Origin: Desulfuromonadaceae bacterium
GTDB taxonomy: Bacteria > Desulfobacterota > Desulfuromonadia > Desulfuromonadales > JAHYIW01
Direction: 5' to 3'
Length of the DNA stretch: 64,000 bases
Assembly (NCBI GenBank): GCA_019429445.1
Contig: JAHYIW010000008.1
Span: 1-64,000, forward strand
Shown here: positions 7,295 through 15,931 of the stretch, one piece after another
Layout: each line of letters opens with the position of its first letter
Numbering within the stretch: the first letter of the stretch is position 1
The notes under the pieces: generated by a model
What the model saw: only the letters and a program-made list of their open reading frames with translations
Database searches by the model: none
Told to the model about the DNA's origin: nothing
Translations under genes and position numbers: made by a program

Positions 7295-7882
7295 TTAACC
7301 GCCTTTTTTAAGTTCCATCAGAATCAGTTTGGCAACTTCCTTGAGCGTTTCAAATACCCCTTCACCCGTCACTGCACACCCTTTGAATTCGGGGACACCG
7401 TTCGGGTTAAGCAGCTCGCGTAATTCTTCGATGGGTGTGACGTTGGGCAGATCGTATTTGTTGTATTGAATGACGAACGGCAGGTTCTCAAGCTGATACC
7501 CCTGCTCCTCCAGGTTGACCTTGAGGTTTTCCATGCTCTCGATATTGGCGTCAAGTCGCTCTTCCTGCGCATCGGCGACGAAAACAACGCCGTCAACCCC
7601 CTTGAGGATCAGTTTTCGCGAAGCGTCGTAAAAAACCTGACCAGGAACAGTGTAGAGGTGAAATCGGGTTTTAAATCCACGTATTTCACCGAGCGCCAAC
7701 GGCAAGAAATCAAAGAACAGGGTCCGTTCGGTCTCGGTCGCGAGAGAAATCATCTTCCCCTTGGCATCCGGATCGGTCATTTGGTAGATGTGCTGAAGGT
7801 TGGTTGTTTTACCGCACAGACCAGGACCGTAATAAACAATCTTGCAATTGATTTCGCGTGAGGCGTAATTGATGAAAGACAT
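7295..7882 (-). CDS. mglA: MglA-like Ras-superfamily GTPase
   Basis: 195 residues. The P-loop is GPGLCGKTT, the switch/G3 region is [13 protein letters not shown] (MglA-type TVPGQ in place of the DxxG aspartate), and NKYDLP is the guanine-specificity motif. In Myxococcus MglA-GTP marks the leading pole and drives motility; in Geobacter-type bacteria it is thought to control type IV pilus polarity. Downstream of and co-transcribed with its GAP partner mglB, 11 bases apart. Confidence 0.92.
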   Translation of the reverse strand: MSFINYASREINCKIVYYGPGLCGKTTNLQHIYQMTDPDAKGKMISLATETERTLFFDFLPLALGEIRGFKTRFHLYTVPGQVFYDASRKLILKGVDGVVFVADAQEERLDANIESMENLKVNLEEQGYQLENLPFVIQYNKYDLPNVTPIEELRELLNPNGVPEFKGCAVTGEGVFETLKEVAKLILMELKKGG

Positions 7883-7893
7883 GCTCTACCCCG

Positions 7894-8391
7894 TCAACTG
7901 AAAAGACTGTCGATATCGTCGTCAGTGATTTCGGCAAAGGGACTGTTGTGCCCACCAGATGCCTGAATTTCCGCAGTCTTTTTAGCAAGATCTTCAAAAA
8001 TCGTGGTCAATTCATCACTTGCTTTGCGAACCCGCAAACGAACCAGCCCGAGTGAGCTGCGCTGATCAAAAATGACGACAAGAATCACTCGCTGTGCAAC
8101 GATCGAAATATGGAGATTGTCTTTTTCTCCTTCGTGAAAGAGGATCGAGAATTCCTTTTCACCGATCAGTTTTGCCAGTCCCCCGGTCGCCGCGATATTT
8201 CCTGCAGTCAAAGAAGCCAGACTGGTGGTGTCGAGGTGTTCAGTTTCACCCACGCCGGAAATCATCTGGCCGTTCTTGTCGACCAGAAAAATAACCTTGG
8301 CGTTTGCTTCACGTAACAATCGTTCAATGACGATATTAATTCTTTGGAGCTCTTCGTCATACATGACGAATGAAGATTGCGGGCCCAGCAT
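7894..8391 (-). CDS. mglB: MglB-like roadblock/LC7 GTPase-activating protein
   Basis: 165 residues with a roadblock/LC7 domain: LQRINIVIERLLREANAKVIFLVDKNGQ then SLASLTAGNIAATGGLAKLIGE. Homodimeric MglB stimulates GTP hydrolysis by MglA at the lagging pole. The C terminus is a long helix and an acidic tail ending DDDIDSLFS. AAGGAG lies seven bases upstream of ATG 8391. It forms an operon with mglA. Confidence 0.92.
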   Translation of the reverse strand: MLGPQSSFVMYDEELQRINIVIERLLREANAKVIFLVDKNGQMISGVGETEHLDTTSLASLTAGNIAATGGLAKLIGEKEFSILFHEGEKDNLHISIVAQRVILVVIFDQRSSLGLVRLRVRKASDELTTIFEDLAKKTAEIQASGGHNSPFAEITDDDIDSLFS

Positions 8392-8552
8392 GCTGGTCTC
8401 CTTATGGATTGATTATTGAACGTTCCTTATATCACCTCCACAACGAACATTCAAGACCTTAATAATCATCTTTTGCCGGGCAGGAGCCAACAATTTGTGC
8501 TACGTCAAGGAGGCTGACACGCGAAGGAATTCCCTTGCAAACCAGCTCATTG

Positions 8553-9881
8553 TCAGGCACGGGGAAGAAGGACTACCACCTCAAAACCCCCACCGGGGAT
8601 GTTTTCCGCGGTCACGCTTCCGCCGTGAAGTTTTACGGCGCGCTCCGTGATCGCCAGGCCGATGCCACTTCCGCCGCTGCGTCGGGCGCGATCCTCCTCA
8701 ACCCGATAGAATGGATCAAAAAGTCGTCCCAGGGCGGCGGGGGGAACACCAGGCCCCTGATCGCGAATGCTGATGTGGATATCCGTTTGCCGGACTTTCA
8801 GTTGCACTGTAACTTCACTGCCCGCCGGGGCATGGTGCAGAGCATTGCGCACGATATTCTCCAGTGCTTGTCTGAGGAGCTCCAGCGAACCGTTGACGGT
8901 TGCCGGTTCTGCTTTGCAATCGAGCGTCAGGTGCTGTCCCTCGAAAGCCGCGTCGGCAACGATTTCACCGAGCAGGATGTCGAGTGCAACCGGTTCTGTC
9001 CGACCAATCCCCTGACCGCTTTCCAGTTGCGTCAGGGTGAGCAGTTGTCCGATCATTATGTTGAGGCGTTCCGCTTCAAGTTCGATCCGGTTCAACGGCG
9101 CAATCGCCAGCTCCGCGGTTTGCCGACGGGCCAGTTCGAGGGCGACGTTGAGGCGCGCCAGGGGGGAACGGAGTTCATGCGAAATGTCACGCAACAATCG
9201 TTGCTGATTGTTGAGCAGTGTTGCGACGCGCTCGGTCATGTGATCGAAATCGATCGCCAGGTCACCGGTTTCCCCCCCCCATTTTCTCAGCTCCGGGGCA
9301 ACGCGGGTTTGCAACTGCCCGGCAGCGATCTCTCTGGTTGCTTCGCGCAAGCGTCTTAATGGTGCAGTCAGCGAGCGCGCCAGCATCCAGCAGACGCCAC
9401 CTGCGACCAGAAAAGCAATCAACAAGCGTATGCCCAACCGCCGGGGGTTGAGCAGGTGTTCAAGTCGTGATCGGCGCGGGAGTTCTGCGGCCAGCAGATA
9501 ATTATCCACCGGCATGACAACCCATGCTCCCCTCGGTCCCCGATCAGTCACCGGGCCGCCCTGATCGATGGCTCTGCTGGCAAGTTGCTCTAAATGGCGC
9601 GGCAGGGTTCGTCCGGGGAGCAGGTTTTTCCCATCCCGACTGAGCAGCAGCATGCGCGGCAGATTTTCATCGCGTGCCCGCCGATGCTGGTCGTGAAGAG
9701 CCTTGACTCCCTCTGTCCGGTAGCTGTCGATCAAGGTCTGTCCAGCCGCCGACAATTGCTCTTGCCGGAAATTAAGCATGGCGTTGGGGTCACTGTTAAG
9801 GGCGATCAAAATACCGATTGCCCCGATCAGGGTCATCGCCAGCCAGAAGTAAAGGAATATTTTCAGGAAGAGTGAGCGCAT
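8553..9881 (-). CDS. cpxA: CpxA-like sensor histidine kinase
   Basis: 442 residues: an N-terminal membrane helix (residues ~5-28), a periplasmic sensor segment of about 130 residues, a second helix (LLIAFLVAGGVCWMLARSLT), HAMP, then HisKA with the phospho-acceptor in DISHELRSPLARLN. The ATPase domain has an N box (NIVRNALHHA), G1 (DQGPGVP) and G2 (SGGSGIGLAI). The layout and the RSPLARL signature match CpxA. It is the second gene of the cpxRA-like operon, opposite a Spy/CpxP-like gene, so envelope stress is the likely input. Confidence 0.87.
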   Translation of the reverse strand: MRSLFLKIFLYFWLAMTLIGAIGILIALNSDPNAMLNFRQEQLSAAGQTLIDSYRTEGVKALHDQHRRARDENLPRMLLLSRDGKNLLPGRTLPRHLEQLASRAIDQGGPVTDRGPRGAWVVMPVDNYLLAAELPRRSRLEHLLNPRRLGIRLLIAFLVAGGVCWMLARSLTAPLRRLREATREIAAGQLQTRVAPELRKWGGETGDLAIDFDHMTERVATLLNNQQRLLRDISHELRSPLARLNVALELARRQTAELAIAPLNRIELEAERLNIMIGQLLTLTQLESGQGIGRTEPVALDILLGEIVADAAFEGQHLTLDCKAEPATVNGSLELLRQALENIVRNALHHAPAGSEVTVQLKVRQTDIHISIRDQGPGVPPAALGRLFDPFYRVEEDRARRSGGSGIGLAITERAVKLHGGSVTAENIPGGGFEVVVLLPRA

Positions 9882-9892
9882 GGGCGGGGCTT

Positions 9893-10609
9893 TTACGGCT
9901 GATCCGGGAGCGTTTGGTGGCAGCGGGTATACTGATAACCGCTGCCACGAATCGCCTGGATCCGTTCTCTGCCGTCGGCGTGACGCGCGAGTTTTTTGCG
10001 TAAGCTGCTGACGTGAACATCGACGCTGCGATCAAAAGGATTCAGCTCTCGATTGAGAACTTTGCGTGTCAACATCTCCCGCGTTACTACCGTTCCGGCG
10101 TGCTCCAGCAACTCGCCGAGCAAATCAAATTCTACCGAGGTGAGTGACAGTTCAAGTCGGTTGCGCCGAACCGTGCGGGTGGCGCGATCCAGACAGATGT
10201 CGTCAACAATCAACAGCTGCGTCGGCGACAAAGGGGGGGTGCCACCCGCCGCCCGCCGCTGGATGGCGCGAATACGGGCCAACAGTTCGCGAGGGTTGAA
10301 CGGTTTTGCCAGATAGTCGTCGGCACCGAGTTCCAGTCCGACAATGCGATCAATATCATCACCCCGCGCGGTGAGCATCAATACCGGAACGTGCAATTTC
10401 TCACGAATGCGCCGCAACACGTCAAAACCGTTCAGCTCCGGCAACATCACATCAAGAATAATCAACGCATATGATTTTTCCAGCGCCTGACGTACACCGA
10501 GGGGACCGCTGTGGCACGCGTCAACGCTGAACCCTTCGGCGCTCAGATAGTCGCGCAGCAGGCCGCAGAGCTCGTGATCGTCATCGATTATCAGTAGATT
10601 GTTGAGCAT
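9893..10609 (-). CDS. cpxR: CpxR-like response regulator
   Basis: 238 residues: receiver domain with IIDDDHELC (acidic pocket), phospho-acceptor in LIILDVMLPELNGFDVLRRI and Lys in YLAKPFNPRELLARI, then an OmpR-type winged helix (LTSVEFDLLGELLEHAGTVVTREML, VDVHVSSLRKKL, IRGSGYQY). First gene of the operon with the kinase. A consensus CpxR box lies in the divergent promoter region, which supports the identity and autoregulation. Confidence 0.9.
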   Translation of the reverse strand: MLNNLLIIDDDHELCGLLRDYLSAEGFSVDACHSGPLGVRQALEKSYALIILDVMLPELNGFDVLRRIREKLHVPVLMLTARGDDIDRIVGLELGADDYLAKPFNPRELLARIRAIQRRAAGGTPPLSPTQLLIVDDICLDRATRTVRRNRLELSLTSVEFDLLGELLEHAGTVVTREMLTRKVLNRELNPFDRSVDVHVSSLRKKLARHADGRERIQAIRGSGYQYTRCHQTLPDQP

Positions 10610-10661
10610 TTTTACCTTCTCCGGTTGCTCCCCATACTAACCGATCCGGCCAGAAAGTGCG

Positions 10662-10676
10662 GTAAAGAAACGTAAA
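10662..10676 (+). promoter_or_regulatory. CpxR box
   Basis: GTAAA-GAAAC-GTAAA matches the published CpxR consensus GTAAA-N5-GTAAA exactly. It lies between the divergent cpxR and cpxP/spy-like genes. Confidence 0.75.
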
Positions 10677-10701
10677 GGGGACGGCTTCAGCTTAACAAAA
10701 C

Positions 10702-10727
10702 TTTACGCTTATGGTCGGCAACTTTAC
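10702..10727 (-). promoter_or_regulatory. two further CpxR half-sites
   Basis: TTTAC at 10702-10706 and at 10723-10727, i.e. GTAAA on the minus strand, 21 bases apart (two helical turns), closer to the cpxP/spy-like gene. Confidence 0.45.
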
Positions 10728-10801
10728 AGCAATTTTCCCCGAGGCAGGGTATGCTGATGAAACGGAAATAAACAATCCCCGAAGCCAAAAGGAGACTTCA
10801 C

Positions 10802-11353
10802 ATGAACAAGCGTTTTTTGGTACGTCCCTGGTCCGCGTTATTGCTCGTTGTTGCGTTCAGTTTTTTGGCTTTTGCGTCGCTGTCTCCGGCGCAGGCCGAT
10901 TCTGCTGAACACGGTGAAGATGGTTGCGACAGGCCGATCGATGACGAAAACTTTAATGATCGTGGCCCCGGTCAGCGCTTTGAACGCCTCGCCGAGGTTC
11001 TGGACTTGACTGATGCACAACGCGCCGAGGTTGAACAGATCGTTGCAAAGGAACGGGATGCGAATCGCGATATCCACCGGCAGCTGGCGGCAAACCGCGA
11101 CAAATTGCGCACTCTGACCGAAGGTGACACCTTCGACGAAGAGGCAATCCGTGCCGTTGCCGCAGAAAAAGCGCAACAACGGATTGAGCTGATGGTGTCA
11201 CATGCCGGCACTCGGCACGCACTTAATGCGCTCCTGACTCCGGAACAACGTGATCTGGCGAAAAAATTACGACCAAAGATGAAAGAGGGGAAAAAGGGGC
11301 GGCGCGGCCCCGAGAAAAGGGCTGATTGCGAACCGTGCTTCGGGCGGAGATAG
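10802..11353 (+). CDS. Spy/CpxP-like periplasmic protein
   Basis: 183 residues with a signal peptide ending SLSPAQA. The mature part is helical and charged with the LTxxQ signature of the Spy/CpxP family twice: LDLTDAQRAEVEQI and LLTPEQRDLAKKLRP. CpxP restrains CpxA; Spy is a periplasmic chaperone. An unusual feature is a cysteine pair in the basic tail (DCEPCFGRR) plus one in GCDRPID. Divergent from cpxRA with CpxR boxes between, so probably a regulon member. Confidence 0.85.
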   Translation: MNKRFLVRPWSALLLVVAFSFLAFASLSPAQADSAEHGEDGCDRPIDDENFNDRGPGQRFERLAEVLDLTDAQRAEVEQIVAKERDANRDIHRQLAANRDKLRTLTEGDTFDEEAIRAVAAEKAQQRIELMVSHAGTRHALNALLTPEQRDLAKKLRPKMKEGKKGRRGPEKRADCEPCFGRR

Positions 11354-11375
11354 TTCTTGTCCTTTTGTCTGGCGC

Positions 11376-11429
11376 CTTCCCTGGTGCTAAAACTCCATTT
11401 TTGGGTGGGGGGGGGTGGCACCAGGGAAG
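11376..11429. terminator. 12 bp hairpin between convergent genes
   Basis: CTTCCCTGGTGC (11376-11387) and GCACCAGGGAAG (11418-11429) pair perfectly around a 30-base loop that contains a G-run. Placed between the end of the cpxP/spy-like gene and the end of the converging gene, it could stop both transcripts. Confidence 0.5.
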
Positions 11430-11451
11430 CAGTGCTTTTCATCGCCCGAAT

Positions 11452-11811
11452 TTACTGGCTGGCCAAATAGGCCTTTGCTTCCTCGACAGAGTCGCAGAGG
11501 TGAAATTTCCGCCGACTGAACATCACCACGGCATTGAGCACCACCCGGTACAGGCCGGTAATGCCGACCACCGCTGCCGCTCTGACGTAGGGCGCATTCA
11601 CTTGCGTCAACTCTTTCATGCGTTCAATGGTTTTGCCGTCAAACGATGCGCCCCCGGCGATCGTCATCGTCAACACAGATTTTTCCGGGCGCGCTCTCAC
11701 CTGGCGGGCACATTCGTCAATAATCTGCTCTATTTCGTGCGGCTCGCAACCACTGCAATCGAGCACGAATATCTCTTGTCCATCGTGACGAATAAATCTG
11801 GCTCGCTGCAT
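11452..11811 (-). CDS. unrecognised protein, possible STAS/SpoIIAA-like fold
   Basis: 119 residues, soluble, alternating strands and helices: IFVLDCSGCEPHEIEQIIDE, SVLTMTIAGGASFDGKTIERMKE, and AAVVGITGLYRVVLNAVVMF. The helix-strand rhythm resembles STAS-type proteins that interact with other regulators, but no family motif is certain. Single gene, convergent with the Spy/CpxP-like gene; function not known. Confidence 0.75.
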   Translation of the reverse strand: MQRARFIRHDGQEIFVLDCSGCEPHEIEQIIDECARQVRARPEKSVLTMTIAGGASFDGKTIERMKELTQVNAPYVRAAAVVGITGLYRVVLNAVVMFSRRKFHLCDSVEEAKAYLASQ

Positions 11812-11837
11812 AAATGACCCCCCTGATCAAAAGGAAT

Positions 11838-12009
11838 AGCGTAATGATTTGATGGCGTCGCAAAAAGTCCGCCCTGCTGCGTTACACTGATTATCCAGAA
11901 CCTCGACCTACCTGATGTAGGTCTTCGCCCCCGAAAAACCACCAGGCCTTGTAGGACGAAATTTTTGCTTAGCCATCCCATGAGTTTTTGCGAGAGCGTA
12001 ATGATTTGA
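11838..12009. repeat. dispersed 88 bp repeat bounded by 15 bp direct repeats
   Basis: The core 11853-11940 (read on the minus strand: GGTTTTTCGGGGGCGAAGAC ... GCGACGCCA) is about four fifths identical to 25938-26025. The whole is bounded by AGCGTAATGATTTGA at 11838-11852 and again at 11995-12009. No gene is present in the stretch 11812-12212 apart from the promoter below. Confidence 0.75.
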
Positions 12010-12115
12010 CAAGGCGACTTGCAGGATAATTTATTGCAAGTGACAGCTGAATTCAAGTTTTAAAAAAACATAATTGTTACAAAAAACCACCTATGAGCAG
12101 TTTGTGATATTTCTG

Positions 12116-12144
12116 TTGACTCGGTCATAATCCTGGACTATACA
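12116..12144 (+). promoter_or_regulatory. sigma70-type promoter of the CBS gene
   Basis: TTGACT, 17-base spacer, TATACA: near-consensus -35 and -10 elements about 70 bases before the CBS-domain gene. Confidence 0.6.
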
Positions 12145-12212
12145 CGACAAATAATAAAACGTTGTTATATAAACATTGTCGCCACCTAATTTTCCGGGAA
12201 TTTTTTTGCAAA

Positions 12213-13013
12213 ATGCCACATCATCAAATCCATGAATTGTTGTCGACCAATATTCGCGGTGTCGTCCCCGATGCGCCGATTTTCGATGTTCTGAAACTGA
12301 TGCGTGATGAAAAAATCAGTTGCGTGCCCGTTTTTTTGAGTGAAACTCCGGTGGGGATCCTGACCGAGCGAGATATCCTGCGTGCCACTGACAAAATCCT
12401 TGCGGGACGCAAGCTTGAGGTGCGAGACCTGATGAGTCAACCGGTGTTGACCATTGAGCAACACCGGGCGCCGGGCGATGCTCTGGCAATCATGCGTAAT
12501 AATAAAATTCGTCACCTCGTCGTTTCCGATGACGGTTGCCATGTGGTTGGCATGCTGTCGTTGACGGACCTGCTTAAAGTAGTTTTTAATGACGATTGTT
12601 TCTTCGGGACAGACACGGTCAGTAAGGTTATGACGAAAACAGTCTATACTGTTGAGCGTGGCACCTCCGTCATGCGCGTTCTGCACGAAATGGCAGAGCA
12701 TGATTTCAGTTGTGTTGTTATTCAGAAAAACAACGAGCCGCTGGGCATCATTACCGAGCGTGATCTGGTTTGGCTGGTGACCGAAAAACCGGAATTATGG
12801 TCGACGCGGGTTGATGACATCATGAGCATTCCGGTGACCACCATTGCCACAACCGCATCTCCACGCGAGGCGGTTAAGCTGATGGCTCGTGAAGAGTTTC
12901 GTCACCTCGTTGTGCTGGATCAGGACAAAAAAATCGCCGGACTGTTGACCCAATCACTGCTGTGCCGGGGACTGAGCTGTCCAGTTTCCGCACCCATCCA
13001 AAAACCCGTTTGA
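12213..13013 (+). CDS. CBS-domain protein (four CBS motifs)
   Basis: 266 residues made only of CBS motifs in two tandem pairs: VPDAPIFDVLKLMRDEKISCVPV / GILTERDIL, then VLTIEQHRAPGDALAIMRNNKIRHLVV, and two more repeats with GIITERDLVW. CBS pairs bind adenine nucleotides and act as energy or ligand sensors. No catalytic domain is attached, so it is a stand-alone regulator. ATG 12213 is preferred to 12162 because family similarity begins with it, although neither has a clear ribosome site. Confidence 0.85.
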   Translation: MPHHQIHELLSTNIRGVVPDAPIFDVLKLMRDEKISCVPVFLSETPVGILTERDILRATDKILAGRKLEVRDLMSQPVLTIEQHRAPGDALAIMRNNKIRHLVVSDDGCHVVGMLSLTDLLKVVFNDDCFFGTDTVSKVMTKTVYTVERGTSVMRVLHEMAEHDFSCVVIQKNNEPLGIITERDLVWLVTEKPELWSTRVDDIMSIPVTTIATTASPREAVKLMAREEFRHLVVLDQDKKIAGLLTQSLLCRGLSCPVSAPIQKPV

Positions 13014-13094
13014 TCACAGAATCTGCCATCAGCCTTCCCCGGTTTTATTCCGAGTAAAATTATTTTTTGTAACATCGCAATATTTAAGAATTTT

Positions 13095-13263
13095 CTAGCA
13101 GCCTGTCGGACTATACGGACCGAAGCGAAAATTTGGATATTTGAGAACAGATTTTAGCTCATTTGCAGGTGCATAGCCGTAGCTATGGACCAAAAAGGAG
13201 CTGAAATATGGGCCAAACAGCCGGATTTGCAGCCGGCTCATGGATAGTCCGACAGGCTGCTAG
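13095..13263. mobile_element. MITE-like element, 169 bp
   Basis: Ends are a perfect 20-base inverted repeat: CTAGCAGCCTGTCGGACTAT at 13095-13114 and its reverse complement at 13244-13263. If the outer CTAG is a duplicated target, the terminal repeats are CAGCCTGTCGGACTAT. The inside holds a second imperfect palindrome (AGCTC...GAGCT) and no open frame. Size, ends and lack of coding fit a miniature inverted-repeat transposable element moved in trans. Confidence 0.8.
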
Positions 13264-13340
13264 CATTAGTGGCAGATCATGTTATCATGTAGAGGCTGAT
13301 TTCACGTTCTGTTTGAGGCGTCCAGAGGAGGCTGTGAGCG

Positions 13341-13817
13341 ATGGGATTACTGAAAAAGAGTAGCGATAAAACCGGTGCACCAGTGAAAAACCCCGGGGAA
13401 AAGGGCGCTCCGGAACCGCGCGTGATCACCGAGTGTTTCTGTCACAATAAACACAGCCTGATCGATAATCTGTCAAAATTCGGTGATTACAAGGGGATTT
13501 CACTTAAACTTGTCAGCAGCCTGTCGAAGGGGCAGCTGACGCTCAGTCCGGTCATTGGCGACCTGAGTCGTACTTTTTTCAACTTCAATTATGTTGCCGA
13601 CGAACTGATCAAGATCTGCTGTCCGACCTGTCTGGAACCGCTGCCTGTCTACGACACCTGCTCCTGCGGGGCGGATCTGGTCGCGATCTTTACCAGCCGC
13701 AAGGCGGATTTTTCTGAATGTGTCGGCATCTGCCAGCGCGTTGGTTGTCTCAACGCAAAAATCATGTGTTCCGAAAGCCTCAGCCGACTGATTCGCCATC
13801 GTCACTATTTCTATTAA
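13341..13817 (+). CDS. unrecognised cysteine-rich protein
   Basis: 158 residues, no signal peptide. Nine or more cysteines in clusters: ECFCHNKH, KICCPTCLEP, DTCSCGAD, then CVGICQRVGCLNAKIMC. CCPTC plus CSCG looks like a zinc-ribbon or rubredoxin-like knuckle. GAGGAGG lies nine bases upstream of ATG 13341. Function unknown; a metal-binding regulatory or adaptor role is a guess. The gene stands alone between the MITE and a converging PilZ protein. Confidence 0.75.
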   Translation: MGLLKKSSDKTGAPVKNPGEKGAPEPRVITECFCHNKHSLIDNLSKFGDYKGISLKLVSSLSKGQLTLSPVIGDLSRTFFNFNYVADELIKICCPTCLEPLPVYDTCSCGADLVAIFTSRKADFSECVGICQRVGCLNAKIMCSESLSRLIRHRHYFY

Positions 13818-13880
13818 ATTCTTGCCGGAAATCAAGCAAGAGGCACTCGCAAAAAAGAATTAGATGGCAACAACGGCGTA

Positions 13881-14561
13881 TCACCCTTTCAGGAAAGCAC
13901 GGATACGCTTCATATCGTGCGGCGTTATATTTGTAAATTTTATACCGAAACCAAGAGGATAGTGTGCTTTTAACGGTTTTTCGCGCAGGTTAACCCAGGC
14001 CACCTGCGCCGAACAGCCAATCGGGGCGCCGCCGTCTTTCGGTAATGAAAATTCGATACTGAGCATGTCTCCTGCCGTAACTGCATCCGGCCCCTGCAAA
14101 AATAATCCACCACTGTTAATATCAAGACATTTTCCGCACAGATGTAAATCACGCCAACGGTAGTCAACCTCAAAGAGACAAGACCGGCGCGGTTCACGAA
14201 TCTGCGCGACAAAACGACTGCCGACATCGAGAAAACTGTTCCGGTCAAGGGGTTTGGCCAGCGTGGCGTCACACCCGGCCGCCTGTGCCGTCGCCAGCTG
14301 CTCCGGCTTGCCGGGTTCGCAAATCAGCACGACCGGAATCGACCGCAGCTGCGCATCAGCCTTCAGCCGTCGGCATCCTTCAATCCCGTCAACCGCAGTG
14401 AGGCTTGCCGCGAGATAGATCAGTTCCGGGCGCTGCTGCCGACAAACCGCAAACATCTCTTCCACCCCTCCCGCCTCAATCAGCTTGCACGGAGTATTCT
14501 TGAGCATTTGCGCTTCAATGGTCAGAAAAAATTTCGATTCATCGACCAGAAGAATTGTCAT
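13881..14561 (-). CDS. response regulator receiver-PilZ protein
   Basis: 226 residues in two domains. N-terminal receiver: MTILLVDESKFFLTIEAQML, ELIYLAASLTAVDGIEGCRRLK, ATLAKPLDR. Alanine replaces the usual phospho-acceptor Asp (YLAAS instead of xxDxx), so it may not be phosphorylated in the standard way. The C-terminal PilZ domain carries R..CLFEVDYRW and DINSGGLFLQG (D/NxSxxG), a c-di-GMP-binding pattern. Start at ATG 14561, in front of the receiver's first strand; the longer frame overlaps the upstream gene. Confidence 0.85.
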   Translation of the reverse strand: MTILLVDESKFFLTIEAQMLKNTPCKLIEAGGVEEMFAVCRQQRPELIYLAASLTAVDGIEGCRRLKADAQLRSIPVVLICEPGKPEQLATAQAAGCDATLAKPLDRNSFLDVGSRFVAQIREPRRSCLFEVDYRWRDLHLCGKCLDINSGGLFLQGPDAVTAGDMLSIEFSLPKDGGAPIGCSAQVAWVNLREKPLKAHYPLGFGIKFTNITPHDMKRIRAFLKG

Positions 14562-14589
14562 GCCGCCACTTGTTCCGCAGAAGGCCAGC

Positions 14590-14880
14590 TCAGCACGCGT
14601 AGTCAACCGCGACGACGCTGCTGCACAGCTGCTTGACTTTGACGATGACTGCTTGATGGGCGGGATGCAGCTGATAACGATGCAAGGCGTCGCGGTCGGC
14701 AAAAGCTGAAACCAGCGCCAGATCGTACGAGCGCTCGGAACGAACGATATCGCGCCCGACTTCAAACGCGCGAATTTCCTCGATAACACCAGGCAGGGCA
14801 CTGAGGCTTTGTTGCAGGCCGCAAATGTCGCTTTCACTGACCGTGTCATTAAATTTAAAAAACACCAGATGTTTAAGCAT
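14590..14880 (-). CDS. Dabb-domain (stress-responsive A/B barrel) protein
   Basis: 96 residues: MLKHLVFFKFND, LQQSLSALPGVIEEIRAFEVGRDI.RSERSYDLALVSAF.DRDALHRYQLHPAHQAVI. This is the ferredoxin-like dimeric A/B barrel (Dabb). Its role in bacteria is not settled. 28 bases upstream of the receiver-PilZ gene on the same strand, so perhaps co-transcribed. The start follows GGTGAACC, with no strong ribosome site. Confidence 0.85.
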   Translation of the reverse strand: MLKHLVFFKFNDTVSESDICGLQQSLSALPGVIEEIRAFEVGRDIVRSERSYDLALVSAFADRDALHRYQLHPAHQAVIVKVKQLCSSVVAVDYAC

Positions 14881-15183
14881 AATCGGTTCACCTTTCGAAT
14901 TTTTTCTGAATATCGCCCAAATCACTGGCCCGGTCAAGCATTCATCAACATCCCGATGAGCACATATGTCACACCGATGGCACATAACTGTGACAGTGCA
15001 GATGAACCAGACAACCGTAAAACGTTGAACTTATTACAATCCACGGGAACTCTGCACTTGTTATTGAACTCCGCAATTAAAAATTGCACAAGAGATTATC
15101 ATTATAAGTCAGCCGGTTACGTCACACGAATCACACTGTTGGATAATTTAAATCCGATGTATCAATATCTGGAACGTTCATTG
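14881..15183. other. gene-free stretch
   Basis: AT-rich sequence between the Dabb gene and the transposase remnant. Nothing is recognised; it may include decayed IS end sequence. Confidence 0.5.
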
Positions 15184-15701
15184 CTATACCGCATCAGCAA
15201 TGCTCAAGGCGCCCCATATCAGGCTTTTTGCGGCGTTGGTAGATGTGTCATAAAACGACTTGATCCGCAGGTGGCCTTTGATCCACTTAAAAAACAGTTC
15301 GACCTGCCAGCGTTGTTTGTCAATTTCGGCAACGGTGGTCGCTGACACGGTAAAATTGTTGATAGGGTTTTTGGGCGATCCGAATCAGAACCAGGCCAAA
15401 GGCCTGGACGATGCGCTAATCCTTGCGTTTGTTGGCATCGGCCAAAGTGGAGCGTGGAGCGTGAAACAGCCCCACGCAAGCCAAGGGGAGACAGCTTCTC
15501 CCGATGAGAGTTCAGGCAGGTTCCAATATTGCGGAAGTTTTCACGACCAGCTATGTGTGCGTAGACCAGACACAGAAAAAGTTCAAAGGTCGCAAAGCTT
15601 CTGGCCTTGTAATCGCCTTGATACCGACGGACACACAGATTGAAATCGTGTCGTGGCAGAAACTGCAATAATTGTCGGAACACCGTTTGCCCTGAATTCA
15701 T
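15184..15701 (-). pseudogene. IS4-family (DUF4372) transposase remnant
   Basis: Read on the minus strand, an intact N terminus (MNSGQTVFRQLLQFLPRHDF, FLCLVYAHIAGRENFRNIGT) continues to GAVSRSTL. There a 7-base tandem duplication (GCTCCAC twice) shifts the frame; the true frame goes on LADANKRKD, has TAG in place of a Trp codon, then FGLVLIRIAQ. After a deletion that removed the catalytic core, the C terminus resumes in another frame with VAEIDKQRWQVELFFKWIKG, then HLRIKSFYDTSTNA. The remnant is dead by three independent lesions. A full-length relative is about 380 residues. Confidence 0.85.
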
Positions 15702-15931
15702 AGCCCCCTCCAGGAAAGAGTAGAGAGGGGTCACCTTACATCGGTGAGACGAATTCACATCGAAAACGGAACAGCTATATCAAAGAACTAAAGTTATCAG
15801 AAACTTACAGCAATCTGCTGTTTTTCAACCGGGAAGTAGAGTGTTTCAATAGATAATTTTTCGCGCCAGCAAGTCCATCGCTTCAGATGGTCACATCAAC
15901 GCACAGGCTTCAAGCGCCAAAGGAGAATTTT

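Noticed and set aside
15260-15643. Plus-strand frame across the transposase remnant
   Set aside because: The minus strand carries recognisable transposase segments at both ends, so this frame is incidental.
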